This document shows positions 1 through 8,515 of a DNA stretch of 64,000 nucleotides, piece after piece. The DNA is from Mucilaginibacter kameinonensis (GTDB lineage Bacteria; Bacteroidota; Bacteroidia; Sphingobacteriales; Sphingobacteriaceae): NCBI RefSeq assembly GCF_003675385.1, contig NZ_RCWZ01000003.1, positions 868,001 through 932,000 of the forward strand, written 5' to 3'. Below the pieces are notes generated by a model, which saw nothing but the letters and a program-made list of their open reading frames with translations, had not been told where the DNA came from and did not search any database. Numbering within the stretch: position 1 is the first letter of the stretch; the number at the start of each line of letters is the position of its first letter. The position numbers were made by a program, and so were the translations under genes.

Positions 1-381
1 AAGAATGATGATGCCCGTTGGCGAGGTATAGATCAGCTTTTCTAAAAAGAAATGCTGCTGTTCCTGTCGTGTGCGTTCGGTTCTTAGCTCGTCCATCATT
101 TGGTTATAAACATCAATCAGCGCATCAACCTCAAGCTTGCCTGTTGAAAGAAACTTTACATTAAAATCTTTGTCTTTTATGGCTTCAATACCTTGTAGTA
201 ACATTTTTAAAGGCAATACAAGCTGGCGGTAAAGCTGTATAGCCACAGCTGCCGAGAGGAGAACAAAAGCTTCGGCTATGATAAAATAGATCTTATTGTC
301 GATAAAAATAAACCATGCAAGCACCAGGGTAAGCAGGTGCAGGATCAGCACAAATAAAATGTATTTAGTCCTCAGCTTCAT
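1..381 (-). CDS. Sensor histidine kinase, N-terminal part (runs off the window)
   Basis: Only the first 127 codons are inside the window; the frame is open to base 1. The visible part has two hydrophobic segments (about residues 7-27 and 31-50) with a very short loop between them, then a HAMP-like linker (LVLPLKMLLQGIEAI) and the start of a PAS-like segment ending in TSPTGIIIL. That layout is typical of a membrane sensor kinase of the NtrB/NtrY type. The ATG at 379-381 overlaps the last 17 bp of the upstream NtrC-type regulator gene, so the two are translationally coupled and are very likely a cognate pair. The kinase core lies outside the window, so the HisKA/HATPase call is inferred from the partner and from the N-terminal layout. 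Confidence 0.8.
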   Translation of the reverse strand, partial: MKLRTKYILFVLILHLLTLVLAWFIFIDNKIYFIIAEAFVLLSAAVAIQLYRQLVLPLKMLLQGIEAIKDKDFNVKFLSTGKLEVDALIDVYNQMMDELRTERTRQEQQHFFLEKLIYTSPTGIIIL

Positions 382-1738
382 CGTACGGGATCTGGTATTT
401 TTCGAGCCGCCGGTACAGGGCGCTGCGCGTGAGCCCCAGAGCCGCCGCGGCCTTGCTTATTTTATTTTTATGATGATCTAATGCCCGTTTTATCATTTCT
501 ACCTCTACCTCTTCTAAAGTTAAGGTGCCCACTCCCGGCAACTGGATATTTCCTTTTTTTACCGGGGATAATTCCAATTGCGACCGGAAATCATCAATGC
601 TCAATTCATCTCTCCGGCTCACTAAAATGGAACGCTCCACCAGGTTTTTCAACTGTCTGATATTACCAGGCAAGGGTAGCTGCTGTAACCATTTCATAAC
701 CGATGGCGCTACCGACAAATTGGGCCGGTTATAGATCTGCTTTAAATTATTAATAAAAAAGCTAACCAACAAAGGAATATCTTTCGGCCGCTCGCGCAGG
801 GCAGGCAAATAAACCGTGATCAAATTGATCCGGTAAAGCAAATCCTCACGAAAAGTACCACGAGATACCATCTCGTTCAGGTTTTTGTTTGTCGCGCAAA
901 CCACACGGGTATCTACGGTTTTGGTACGACTGCTACCTAATACCTCGTAGGTGCGGTCTTGCAATACACGGAGCAGTTTCACCTGACTGCTCGCATCCAG
1001 ATCGCCTATTTCATCTAAAAAAATGGTGCCCTTGTTGGCCATCTCAAAGCGGCCTACCCTGTCAAACCGGGCATCGGTAAACGCGCCACGGATGTGACCA
1101 AACATTTCGCTCTCAAACAAGGAGGTAGAGATACCGCCTAAATTCACTTTAATAAATGGCTTATTACGACGAAGACTGTTCTGATGAATTGCTTCGGCAA
1201 TCAGTTCCTTACCTGTACCACTTTCGCCCATGATCAACACTGATGCATCTGTTGAGGCCACCCGGCCGATGGTTTCCAAAATATCGAGCATCCGGGAATC
1301 TTCACCTACAATATTTTCAAAATTGTAGGTTTTGTCCAGTTGCTTACGGGTACGGTGCTCCGTCTTTTTATCCTGTAGATCAAGCAGTGTTTTTACCGAT
1401 TGGATAAGGTGCTCGTTAACCCAGGGTTTATTGATAAAATCGTTGGCGCCAAGCTTCATGCCTTTAACTGCCAACTCGATACTTCCCCAACCGGTTATCA
1501 GGATCACCGGAATGGCACTGCTAAAAGCCTTGATCTTTCCAAGCAGGTCCATCCCCTCCTGTCCCGAGGTATCTATCGAAAAATTAAGATCAAGAATGAT
1601 CAGTTCAGGGGCTTTTTTCCTGATGATCTTGAGGGCTTCAGCAGGTTCGCCAACACTTACAGCATCATAACCCTCACTTTTCAGCAGCAGGATTAGCGAG
1701 GTGCGTACGGCAATATCATCATCAATAACCAATATCAT
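365..1738 (-). CDS. Sigma-54-dependent response regulator (NtrC family)
   Basis: A 457-residue activator with three parts. The receiver covers residues 1-120, with acidic pocket D6-D8, phospho-acceptor D50 and K104. The AAA+ sigma-54 activation domain covers about 142-370, with Walker A GESGTGKE at 171-178 and Walker B TIFLDEIGD at 238-246. A Fis-type helix-turn-helix covers about 408-455. The sigma-54-contacting loop reads GAFTDA (218-223) instead of the enterobacterial GAFTGA; I believe this variant is usual in Bacteroidota. It should activate sigma-54 promoters when phosphorylated by the overlapping downstream kinase. It follows the efflux genes on the same strand with a 21-bp gap. A sigma-54 promoter at 7779-7794 in front of that operon is a plausible target, giving positive autoregulation (inference). 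Confidence 0.93.
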   Translation of the reverse strand: MILVIDDDIAVRTSLILLLKSEGYDAVSVGEPAEALKIIRKKAPELIILDLNFSIDTSGQEGMDLLGKIKAFSSAIPVILITGWGSIELAVKGMKLGANDFINKPWVNEHLIQSVKTLLDLQDKKTEHRTRKQLDKTYNFENIVGEDSRMLDILETIGRVASTDASVLIMGESGTGKELIAEAIHQNSLRRNKPFIKVNLGGISTSLFESEMFGHIRGAFTDARFDRVGRFEMANKGTIFLDEIGDLDASSQVKLLRVLQDRTYEVLGSSRTKTVDTRVVCATNKNLNEMVSRGTFREDLLYRINLITVYLPALRERPKDIPLLVSFFINNLKQIYNRPNLSVAPSVMKWLQQLPLPGNIRQLKNLVERSILVSRRDELSIDDFRSQLELSPVKKGNIQLPGVGTLTLEEVEVEMIKRALDHHKNKISKAAAALGLTRSALYRRLEKYQIPYDEAED

Positions 1739-1759
1739 AACAAGCGGTCAATATCGTAA

Positions 1760-2944
1760 TTATTCTTCGTGTAAAGCAACAGCAGGGTAAATAGCCGCCG
1801 CCTGTTTGCCGGGGTAAAGCGAGCAAATGAGCACCAGCAAGTAAACAAACAAAATAGATACGAGCATACCCTCTATGTAAACTATAGCGGGCAAATCAAA
1901 TACATTCAATATCGGAAACTGAACAGCAAAGAAAGTACCTACAATGAGTGCCAATGTAGCCAGGATCATGGATTCGGACACTAATTGAGCCGAAACAGAT
2001 TTGCCTGTAGCGCCAATGGCCCGGCGTAAGCCTATCTCACTCCTGCGCCTGTTGATATTATACCATAATACACCAAACAAACCGAGCGCTACATTAATAA
2101 CCAGGAAAGTACTCACGATAGCTAATATGATCATGGGTACCAATGCAAAATAGTTTGCGTTGGTTAGCTTATTGGAAAGGTGCTCAATTTCAACGTTGGC
2201 ATTTTTCATATTATTGGCCATGGTTTTATAAAGTTTCCCTTCAAAAGCAGCATCAGCACCGTCATCAACTTTTACCAGTATTTTGTCGAGCCAGCGGAAC
2301 GAGCCTGTATCTGTTCTGAAATACATACCCGGGCCCGGGTCCAGGTAATCTCCGTTTCTTTTTATAGTTTGTATTACGCCAACTATCTTATACTTTTCTT
2401 TATCATCGTAATTACCTAAAAGCTTACCTACGGCGGGTTCATTGCCAAACGTTGCCTCTTTTAAATCAGAATCAATAACAATGTGTTTGTTTTTGCTTAC
2501 TACATCTTCTTTATTAAACCAACGTCCCTCTAACAAGGTTACATTCATCACTTTTTCATAGTAATCTTCAACAGTAAAATTATTCAGGTGCTCTACATGC
2601 TTGCCCTTAAATGTTAACCCGCTCTGGTTAGTTCGCGACGAAAAGGGAATGTTGCCACTTACAAAAGTGATATCTTTTACATGCGGCAGCGATTTTATTG
2701 TTTTGCGCAGTGTTTCGTAATAAAGGTTAAGCGAATCAACATTTTTTGTTTGGTATGAATTATCATAATTGATCACCCATACATCCTGGTATTTAAAGCC
2801 CATTGGCTTTTTGTAATTGTTGTAGTAAAACATCAACAGCGTAAATACCGCGAAAAGTACCAGGAAAGATACCAGCATCTCGGTAATGAGCAGAAAGTTC
2901 TGCTTCTTTTTATTCCAGATGAGTTTAAATAAATGCTTAAACAT
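1760..2944 (-). CDS. ABC transporter permease, FtsX/MacB type
   Basis: A 394-residue inner-membrane permease of the MacB-PCD plus FtsX organisation: one N-terminal membrane helix (about residues 20-40), a large periplasmic domain, then three C-terminal helices. An RRSEIGLRRAIGATG segment before the last helix pair is typical of FtsX-like permeases. I chose the ATG at 2944 (MFKHLFKLIWN), because the 18 codons before it in frame are polar and overlap the preceding gene. It belongs with the second permease (2973-4196) and the ATPase (4222-4887); with two different permeases the complex is probably a heterodimer. The substrate cannot be told from sequence; antimicrobial compound or lipid-type export is usual for the family. 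Confidence 0.88.
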   Translation of the reverse strand: MFKHLFKLIWNKKKQNFLLITEMLVSFLVLFAVFTLLMFYYNNYKKPMGFKYQDVWVINYDNSYQTKNVDSLNLYYETLRKTIKSLPHVKDITFVSGNIPFSSRTNQSGLTFKGKHVEHLNNFTVEDYYEKVMNVTLLEGRWFNKEDVVSKNKHIVIDSDLKEATFGNEPAVGKLLGNYDDKEKYKIVGVIQTIKRNGDYLDPGPGMYFRTDTGSFRWLDKILVKVDDGADAAFEGKLYKTMANNMKNANVEIEHLSNKLTNANYFALVPMIILAIVSTFLVINVALGLFGVLWYNINRRRSEIGLRRAIGATGKSVSAQLVSESMILATLALIVGTFFAVQFPILNVFDLPAIVYIEGMLVSILFVYLLVLICSLYPGKQAAAIYPAVALHEE

Positions 2945-2972
2945 AATATTTTGATTTAAGAATAAATGATCA

Positions 2973-4196
2973 TTAAGCTTTGAGCGCCGTAACCACATTT
3001 AGTTTTGACATGCGCCATGCAGGGTAAACGCCCGACAATAACCCAAAAACAAGGCAAACCAGCAAACCGATAAACAAAACCGTAAAATTGATACTCAGCT
3101 CAAGGTTATCTATCAGGTTGGCGTTATTGATAGCGTAAAGCGCAAATACTGACAACACCGTTCCGATTACGCCGCCAAGTATAGTAAGTATCAGATTTTC
3201 AACAAGAAATTGGTAAACCAGTGTTTTTGATGATGCCCCAAAAGCCTTCCTAACACCAATTTCTGAAGACCGCTCCATAATCCTGGTGATGTTGATATTG
3301 ACCAGGTTAAGTGTTGGCAGCAGGGTAAAAATAAATACGAAAATGCTTATAGCCGTAACCACGATAAATACGCCCGATTGCTTTTCGTTCCCGGTATCAA
3401 CATAACTCCTGAAAAAAGTATTGGCATGGCTGTAAACATGTTTAAATTCTTTTCGCTCCACAGGTACCCTTGCTATGATACTTTCATATTCGGCCTGCAT
3501 TTTAGGTATATCGCCCGGCGAGTTGCCTAGCAAGATTGCCATATAAGCACCCAGGTACCCCTTACTCTTATAATCTTCTTTTGATACAGTATAAGGTAAA
3601 TAGATATCACTGTAAAGCATGTAATTAGTTACAGGTACGTTTTTCACAACGCCAATTACACGGTAGTCGACGTTATCTGCCTCGATATATTTACCTACTA
3701 CTGTTGCTACATCACCAAAATACTGACGCTTCATATCCTCAGATATAATCGCCACGCGATCTGCATTAGTTACCTGCTGCTTGTTGAATGGCTTACCTTC
3801 GGTAAAATCATAATCGAGCACATCCCAATACTCGGCATTGGTGTATTTAAAATTGACTGCTATCTTTTTGTTATTGACATAGGTATTGGTACCCTTAAAC
3901 ATAGATGATATAGCAACCTTAACTGGTGTTTTCATCATCCCTGTGTAATGGCTCAAAAAGTAATAAGACAATGTACTTGACATCATATTTTCCTCGCCCG
4001 ATTCCTGAAGCCGGTTAATATACAATGACCTATCCCGTTTTTTATCCGGGTAGTTATCGCCAACTACCTTATTAATAAAAGCGGTTAAAACCATCAATAT
4101 GGTTAAGGTAAAGCTTATACCAAACAGACTGATAAACGTGAAGAACTTGCGGCGCTTGAGTACCGCTATGGCTATTTTAAAATAATTTTTAAGCAT
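2973..4196 (-). CDS. ABC transporter permease, FtsX/MacB type
   Basis: A 407-residue permease with a first membrane helix at about residues 20-42, a periplasmic MacB-PCD-like domain (about 60-270) and three helices near the C-terminus. The FtsX signature ERSSEIGVRKAFGAS sits at about 310-325. It starts 25 bp after the ATPase gene and is the first of two non-identical permeases in tandem. Bacteroidota often encode such paired permeases together with a MacA-like adaptor and TolC, as here. It would use ATP-driven conformational change to push a periplasmic or membrane substrate into the adaptor-TolC channel. The substrate is unknown. Confidence 0.88.
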   Translation of the reverse strand: MLKNYFKIAIAVLKRRKFFTFISLFGISFTLTILMVLTAFINKVVGDNYPDKKRDRSLYINRLQESGEENMMSSTLSYYFLSHYTGMMKTPVKVAISSMFKGTNTYVNNKKIAVNFKYTNAEYWDVLDYDFTEGKPFNKQQVTNADRVAIISEDMKRQYFGDVATVVGKYIEADNVDYRVIGVVKNVPVTNYMLYSDIYLPYTVSKEDYKSKGYLGAYMAILLGNSPGDIPKMQAEYESIIARVPVERKEFKHVYSHANTFFRSYVDTGNEKQSGVFIVVTAISIFVFIFTLLPTLNLVNINITRIMERSSEIGVRKAFGASSKTLVYQFLVENLILTILGGVIGTVLSVFALYAINNANLIDNLELSINFTVLFIGLLVCLVFGLLSGVYPAWRMSKLNVVTALKA

Positions 4197-4221
4197 GACT
4201 TTCTATTTTAAAACCGGTTAA

Positions 4222-4887
4222 TTATTGAACCTGGGCACCATCAAACAGGCGCACCAAACGATGGGTTTTGTGCGCCATATTTTCATCGTGTGTTACCATT
4301 ACTATGGTAGTACCGTCGTTACGGTTAAGGTTAAGTAATATCTCCATAATCTCGTTGCCCATGGCACTGTCCAGGTTACCTGTTGGCTCATCGGCCAAAA
4401 TAATTTCTGGTTTGCCTACGATAGCACGTGCGATGGCCACGCGCTGGCGCTGACCACCTGAGAGCTGTGTAGGAAAATGTTTCAAGCGATTAGCCAGTCC
4501 CACTTTTGCCAGTGCCTCGGCTGCCAGTTCGCGGCGTTGTTTGGCGGTGGTATCACGGTAAAGTAAGGGCAGTTCTACATTATCAAGCACTTGTAAATCG
4601 TTGATGAGATGATAACTCTGGAAGATAAATCCCAGCTTTTTATTACGGAACTGTGCCAGTTGCTTATCATTCATGCCTCCTGTTTTTTGATCATCAATCC
4701 TGATCTCCCCTTTTGATGGCGCGTCAAGCAGGCCCATGATATTAAGCAGGGTGCTTTTGCCGCAGCCCGAAGGGCCCATAATGGATAAAAACTCGCCTTT
4801 GGCAATATCAAGGCTCACGCTGTTCAGGGCCAGGGTTTCGATGGTATCGGTGCGGTACACCTTTTCAATGTTTTGTAAACGGATCAT
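4222..4887 (-). CDS. ABC transporter ATP-binding protein, MacB/LolD type
   Basis: A complete 221-residue ATPase. It has Walker A GPSGCGKS (38-45), Q-loop Q90, signature LSGGQ (142-146), Walker B IILADE (162-167) with the following PTGNLD D-loop, and switch H200. Length and motif wording match the MacB/LolD/FtsE branch that powers FtsX-like permeases by mechanotransmission. It lies between the TolC gene and the two permease genes with 31-bp and 25-bp gaps, so all are probably co-transcribed. No fused membrane domain is present, unlike E. coli MacB. Confidence 0.93.
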   Translation of the reverse strand: MIRLQNIEKVYRTDTIETLALNSVSLDIAKGEFLSIMGPSGCGKSTLLNIMGLLDAPSKGEIRIDDQKTGGMNDKQLAQFRNKKLGFIFQSYHLINDLQVLDNVELPLLYRDTTAKQRRELAAEALAKVGLANRLKHFPTQLSGGQRQRVAIARAIVGKPEIILADEPTGNLDSAMGNEIMEILLNLNRNDGTTIVMVTHDENMAHKTHRLVRLFDGAQVQ

Positions 4888-4918
4888 ATCGTTAGGTTTG
4901 AATTATTGAGTTATTGAT

Positions 4919-6376
4919 TTAGTTATAGGTTATTTTTTTGTTTGTTTCAAAGTCGTAAAGTGAAAGATAGCGCAATTGGTAGTAAGCTCCCCAAAAATCG
5001 CGGAGAGCGCTTACATAATCACGCTGCGCCTGGTCGTTTTCGCGGAATGCTATACCCAGGTCAGTGATACTCAGATCGCCAAGCACATACCGTTCTCGGG
5101 CTATCTTGTATTTTTCGCCGGCAATACTGTCAGCACTCGCGGTATATACCAATTGCTCCTTCATCATGTTAAAAAGTGACACCTGGGTAATTATCTCCTG
5201 CTTAAAAGTCTGCTTATCCTGCTCAACGGCATACTCGGTAAGTTTTTGGTTAGCCAGGGCTGTTTTGGCCCTTGATTTTGATCTGCCCCAATCCAGTATC
5301 GGTACCGATAGCTGTAACTCAACCACCTGCTGATTTTGTGGGTTCTTGTATACATCAGGAATATTGGTGGCCGTATTAGAGAAACCCAAACTGGCAGTAA
5401 GAGTAGCTGTGAGGCCGTTTTGCCCTTTAGCCTTGGCCACATCACGTTTGGCTTCGGCCAGGCGGCGCAAAAAAGCTATAGCTGCCGATCGGTTAGCATT
5501 GGCCTCGGCAAGCACCCTATCTGATGATACCGTCATATTGCTAATGTCTTTTGGAACTGCTAAAACTATCCTGTCGTCCCCCGCCTGCCCTATAAAACTA
5601 CGTAGTGTAAGTGTGCTAATTTCCACATCGCGTTTGGCTGTACCTACCGCTTTTTGCGCGTTTATTTTTTCCAGCTGCAATTGAAGTATATCGTTCTTTG
5701 ATACTTTTCCCAACTCATACTTTAAGTTGGCTATTTTAATGATCCCCTCAGTGTTGGCTAAATTCGTTTCGGCCATTTTAAGGTTTACCTGTGCCAGCAA
5801 CAGATCAAAGAAGTAGCCTTCTACATCAACCGCTATCTTTTCCTGCGCTTCAATGTAAGCCTGCTTACTTTCATTAAACTTTAAAGGCTCAATCCTTTTA
5901 TCCCATTTAAGGCTATTGAACTGAAACAGTGGCTGGGCATAATTTATACCGTAAGGTATGCCGTTATACAGCACATTATGACGGTCAAAATCATCAAAAC
6001 GCTGCAATTGCGTAGTACCATAAATTGTACCGCCTGTAGCCGTGATACTCTGACTAAAGTCAAGCCTTAGCTGCGAATTATCGTTATGAATCGGCTGTAC
6101 AAGGAACGTACCATTAGGTTGTTGCACCTGCGAAAATGTTTTGGTATAGCCCGGTAAAATACCGCTTAAAGCCAACTGCGGCTGATAGTTTGATTTATAG
6201 GTGCGATATTCCCAATATTTGGTTTCGCGCGTAGTCGCGGCCTGTTTAGCGGCAATGGAGTTGGCCTTAGCCAAATCAACCACCTGCTGCAGGGTTAGCC
6301 TAAGGGTATCGCTACCACTGCGGCCAAATGCGCCCGAGCTTAAGGTCAATAACAGTATGAAGTATAGATATTTCAT
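4919..6376 (-). CDS. TolC-family outer-membrane efflux protein
   Basis: A 485-residue outer-membrane factor with a signal peptide (residues 1-19, ending SGAFG). It shows the two-fold OEP repeat: long heptad-rich helices around residues 25-70, 180-245, 290-330 and 390-460, with the typical DWGRSKSR motif before the last helical pair. I chose the ATG at 6376 (MKYLYFILLL) because it gives a proper signal peptide; the longer frame from 6427 adds 17 residues that overlap an intergenic palindromic repeat. It should form the trimeric exit duct for the adjacent adaptor and ABC pump. Confidence 0.9.
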   Translation of the reverse strand: MKYLYFILLLTLSSGAFGRSGSDTLRLTLQQVVDLAKANSIAAKQAATTRETKYWEYRTYKSNYQPQLALSGILPGYTKTFSQVQQPNGTFLVQPIHNDNSQLRLDFSQSITATGGTIYGTTQLQRFDDFDRHNVLYNGIPYGINYAQPLFQFNSLKWDKRIEPLKFNESKQAYIEAQEKIAVDVEGYFFDLLLAQVNLKMAETNLANTEGIIKIANLKYELGKVSKNDILQLQLEKINAQKAVGTAKRDVEISTLTLRSFIGQAGDDRIVLAVPKDISNMTVSSDRVLAEANANRSAAIAFLRRLAEAKRDVAKAKGQNGLTATLTASLGFSNTATNIPDVYKNPQNQQVVELQLSVPILDWGRSKSRAKTALANQKLTEYAVEQDKQTFKQEIITQVSLFNMMKEQLVYTASADSIAGEKYKIARERYVLGDLSITDLGIAFRENDQAQRDYVSALRDFWGAYYQLRYLSLYDFETNKKITYN

Positions 6377-6400
6377 GATGCTCAATTCGTTTTTCCAGAT

Positions 6401-6499
6401 CGTCATTGCAGGAACAGTTTCTCCCAAACCTGGAAATACAAGCCCAAACCTTGTAAATCCATGCTGTGAACCGGGATTACACTGTCCCCGGCAATGACG
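6401..6499. repeat. Dispersed palindromic repeat, copy 1
   Basis: The element begins CGTCATTGC and ends GCAATGACG, a 9-bp perfect inverted terminal repeat about 99 bp apart. It lies inside the efflux operon, between the adaptor and TolC genes. The same termini bound copies at 22850-22940, 42312-42393 and 61345-61429. No ORF lies inside. Confidence 0.7.
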
Positions 6500-6510
6500 C
6501 TTCTTGTTTA

Positions 6511-7755
6511 TTATTTTACTGTTACTTCTTTTGAGTTTTTATATTCACTCATATCCGATGTAATAACCTCATCACCAGCCTTTACTCCGCTCTGTATCTC
6601 CACATAATCAAAATTGGTGAGGCCAATGTGTACTGTACGACGTTCGGCTTTACCGCTATTCAGCACAAAAATGTCCTGAACCGATGGGCCTTTAAATGCC
6701 GGACCGTTGGCCACCCGCATGATCTTGTTATGCGTGGCCGTCACCAGAAAAACATCCACTTTCAGGTTTGGCCGCAGCAGTTTATTTGCCCGGTCATCAA
6801 GCTGTACATCAAAAGAAATTATGCTGTTTTGCACCGATGGGGATACATTACTTACATGGCCACGCAATTGATCGTCATTTATGCGCACAATTACCGGCAA
6901 ACCGCTACGTACCTGATCGGCCACGTTATCAGAAACACTGCCCTGGATCCGGAAGCTGCCTAAATCGGCAATGCGGGCCAGGGTTTCCCCCTCGTGAATA
7001 TTAGCACCAATATTTTTGTTTACGTAGGTAATAACACCCGCGCGGGTTGCCACTACGTTGGCTAAGTCGAGTTTACGCTGCAGTTCTTTCAGATCATTTT
7101 GCTGGATATCGGCCGCTATTTCAGCCTCCTTGATCTCCAGTTGCATGGTTTGCTGCTTGCTTTTGATCTCGTTTTCCAGTTGTTTTTTTTCCAGTTGGGC
7201 AACTTTCAGGTTCAGTTCGGCTTGTTCTATGTTTTCGCGGGTACCGCCGCCTGCTTTGTACAGGCGTTTAGCATTCTCAACAGCGTCTGCAAGGTTGCTG
7301 ATGTGAAGTTGCTTAATATCGTTGTTGGATTGAATGTCGTAGAAGCTTTTGTTCAGATCAAGCTTGAGTTTATTGATCTCGGTACGTTTGGTTTCGAGTT
7401 GAAATTTTTGTTTCTCGTAATCGGTTTGGGTGGCCGATTTATCAAGGGTCAGTATTGATTGACCTGCTTTTATCTTATTACCGGCATCCATCAGCGCGCT
7501 TTTGATAGAGGCGTTTATAGGACTGGTGATAATTTCTTCAAATTCCGGCAAAACTTCGCCGGTAGCGTTTATGGTATTTTCGATGTTGCCGATCTCAACT
7601 TTAGCAGTTGTTATTTCGGCACGGGTGATGGTTGATTTAATATATCCCCGCAAAAGCATTACGGCAAACACCAAAACAGCCAGGCTGATAGTGCTGATAA
7701 CCGCCGTTTTTTTGCGTTTGGCAGATGTAACTTCAAGTGCAATTTCCTTATCCAT
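6511..7755 (-). CDS. Periplasmic adaptor (membrane-fusion protein), MacA/HlyD family
   Basis: A 414-residue adaptor with one N-terminal membrane anchor (about residues 18-36), then half-motifs of a lipoyl domain around residues 60-95 and 235-265. A long Lys/Glu/Gln-rich coiled-coil hairpin runs from about 95 to 230, followed by beta-barrel and membrane-proximal domains to the end. It bridges the ABC permeases to TolC. The start was set at the ATG at 7755 (MDKEIALEV) rather than the in-frame ATG at 7773, because a sigma-54 promoter at 7779-7794 predicts transcription starting near 7768, downstream of the longer start. It is the first gene of the efflux operon. Confidence 0.88.
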   Translation of the reverse strand: MDKEIALEVTSAKRKKTAVISTISLAVLVFAVMLLRGYIKSTITRAEITTAKVEIGNIENTINATGEVLPEFEEIITSPINASIKSALMDAGNKIKAGQSILTLDKSATQTDYEKQKFQLETKRTEINKLKLDLNKSFYDIQSNNDIKQLHISNLADAVENAKRLYKAGGGTRENIEQAELNLKVAQLEKKQLENEIKSKQQTMQLEIKEAEIAADIQQNDLKELQRKLDLANVVATRAGVITYVNKNIGANIHEGETLARIADLGSFRIQGSVSDNVADQVRSGLPVIVRINDDQLRGHVSNVSPSVQNSIISFDVQLDDRANKLLRPNLKVDVFLVTATHNKIMRVANGPAFKGPSVQDIFVLNSGKAERRTVHIGLTNFDYVEIQSGVKAGDEVITSDMSEYKNSKEVTVK

Positions 7756-7778
7756 TGTGATAAATTTGGACAAGGTTT

Positions 7779-7794
7779 TGCAAGAGCTATACCA
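7779..7794 (-). promoter_or_regulatory. Candidate sigma-54 (-24/-12) promoter of the efflux operon
   Basis: Read on the minus strand the site is TGGTATAGCTCTTGCA, with the invariant GG (7793-7792) and GC (7781-7780) exactly 10 bases apart, as required for sigma-54. Consensus is TGGCAC-N5-TTGCA. Predicted transcription start is near 7768, leaving a leader of about 13 nt before the ATG at 7755. The operon ends with an NtrC-type activator, which supports the call. Confidence 0.65.
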
Positions 7795-8077
7795 ATATTA
7801 AACACTTAAAAACCAATACATTACGGATTTTTATTTTTTGAAAAGTGATCGATATCGGACAAAATTTCTGTTATCGACCGTTGATTGGTTTTGATTACGT
7901 TGATTGCGCTGATTACTTTGAAAGCTTCCCCAATGAAGAAGTTGCGTACCTATGGCACGCTAAAAACTCAACTTGTTTTATTGCTACAGACCTGTTGCAC
8001 CTTCAAACGAAAGTATAAGGAGCTTCAAAAGAACATCAACTTATTTTAATCTGAGACGTAGTTTATCTATAAATTGT
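7795..8077. other. Gene-free spacer upstream of the efflux operon
   Basis: AT-rich spacer between the sigma-54 promoter and the stop of the receiver gene. An activator-binding (UAS) site for the NtrC-type regulator would be expected here, but I see no clean palindrome; the stretch around 7845-7890 has repeated ATCG(A/G) words only. A 38-codon frame at 7933-8049 on the plus strand has no supporting feature. Confidence 0.4.
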
Positions 8078-8461
8078 CTACTCTTCAAGATGCTTCCTGA
8101 TCTTCCCTAACAAATCATCTATTTCGAAAGGTTTGGCTAAAAAGTCATCGGCACCGGCATCATAGGCTGATTTTTCGATGTCACGGCTTGCGGAAATCAT
8201 GATGATAGGAATACCTTTGGTTAATTCGCGCTTTTTAAGCTCACGACAAATATCCCGCCCATCGGAACCGGACATCCAGATATCCAATAAAAGCAGGTCA
8301 GGAAATTCGTTTTGCATATCCAAAAGCGTCAAGCCGTTTACTGTCGACGAAACCTGGTACCCCTCAAAATCAAGCATTATTTCTACCGCATCCACAATCC
8401 CCGGATCATCGTCCGCTATCATGATCTTCTTCGTATTTTCCACTTCATCCCGAAGCCACAA
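8078..8461 (-). CDS. Single-domain response regulator (receiver only)
   Basis: A 127-residue CheY-like receiver with acidic residues D17-D19, phospho-acceptor D60, a Ser in the ISAS switch position and the conserved Lys in LAKPFE. No output domain follows. It lies 54 bp downstream of the six-PAS kinase gene, its most likely phosphodonor. The start is uncertain: the frame opens with MWLRDEVENTKK, and a GTG at codon 7 would also give a complete receiver. Probable role is phosphorelay or protein-protein signalling. Confidence 0.88.
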   Translation of the reverse strand: MWLRDEVENTKKIMIADDDPGIVDAVEIMLDFEGYQVSSTVNGLTLLDMQNEFPDLLLLDIWMSGSDGRDICRELKKRELTKGIPIIMISASRDIEKSAYDAGADDFLAKPFEIDDLLGKIRKHLEE

Positions 8462-8515
8462 AAATCAAGCCTTAAAAACAATCGATAACATTTTTTTTAC
8501 AAAAGATTTTTTAGC

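Noticed and set aside
6401..6499. N-terminal extension of the TolC protein from the ATG at 6427
   Set aside because: The added residues fall within a dispersed palindromic repeat, and the signal peptide starts properly at 6376.
7933..8049. 38-codon plus-strand frame in the spacer before the efflux operon
   Set aside because: No hydrophobic, conserved or compositional support, no promoter, and it lies where activator-binding sites are expected.
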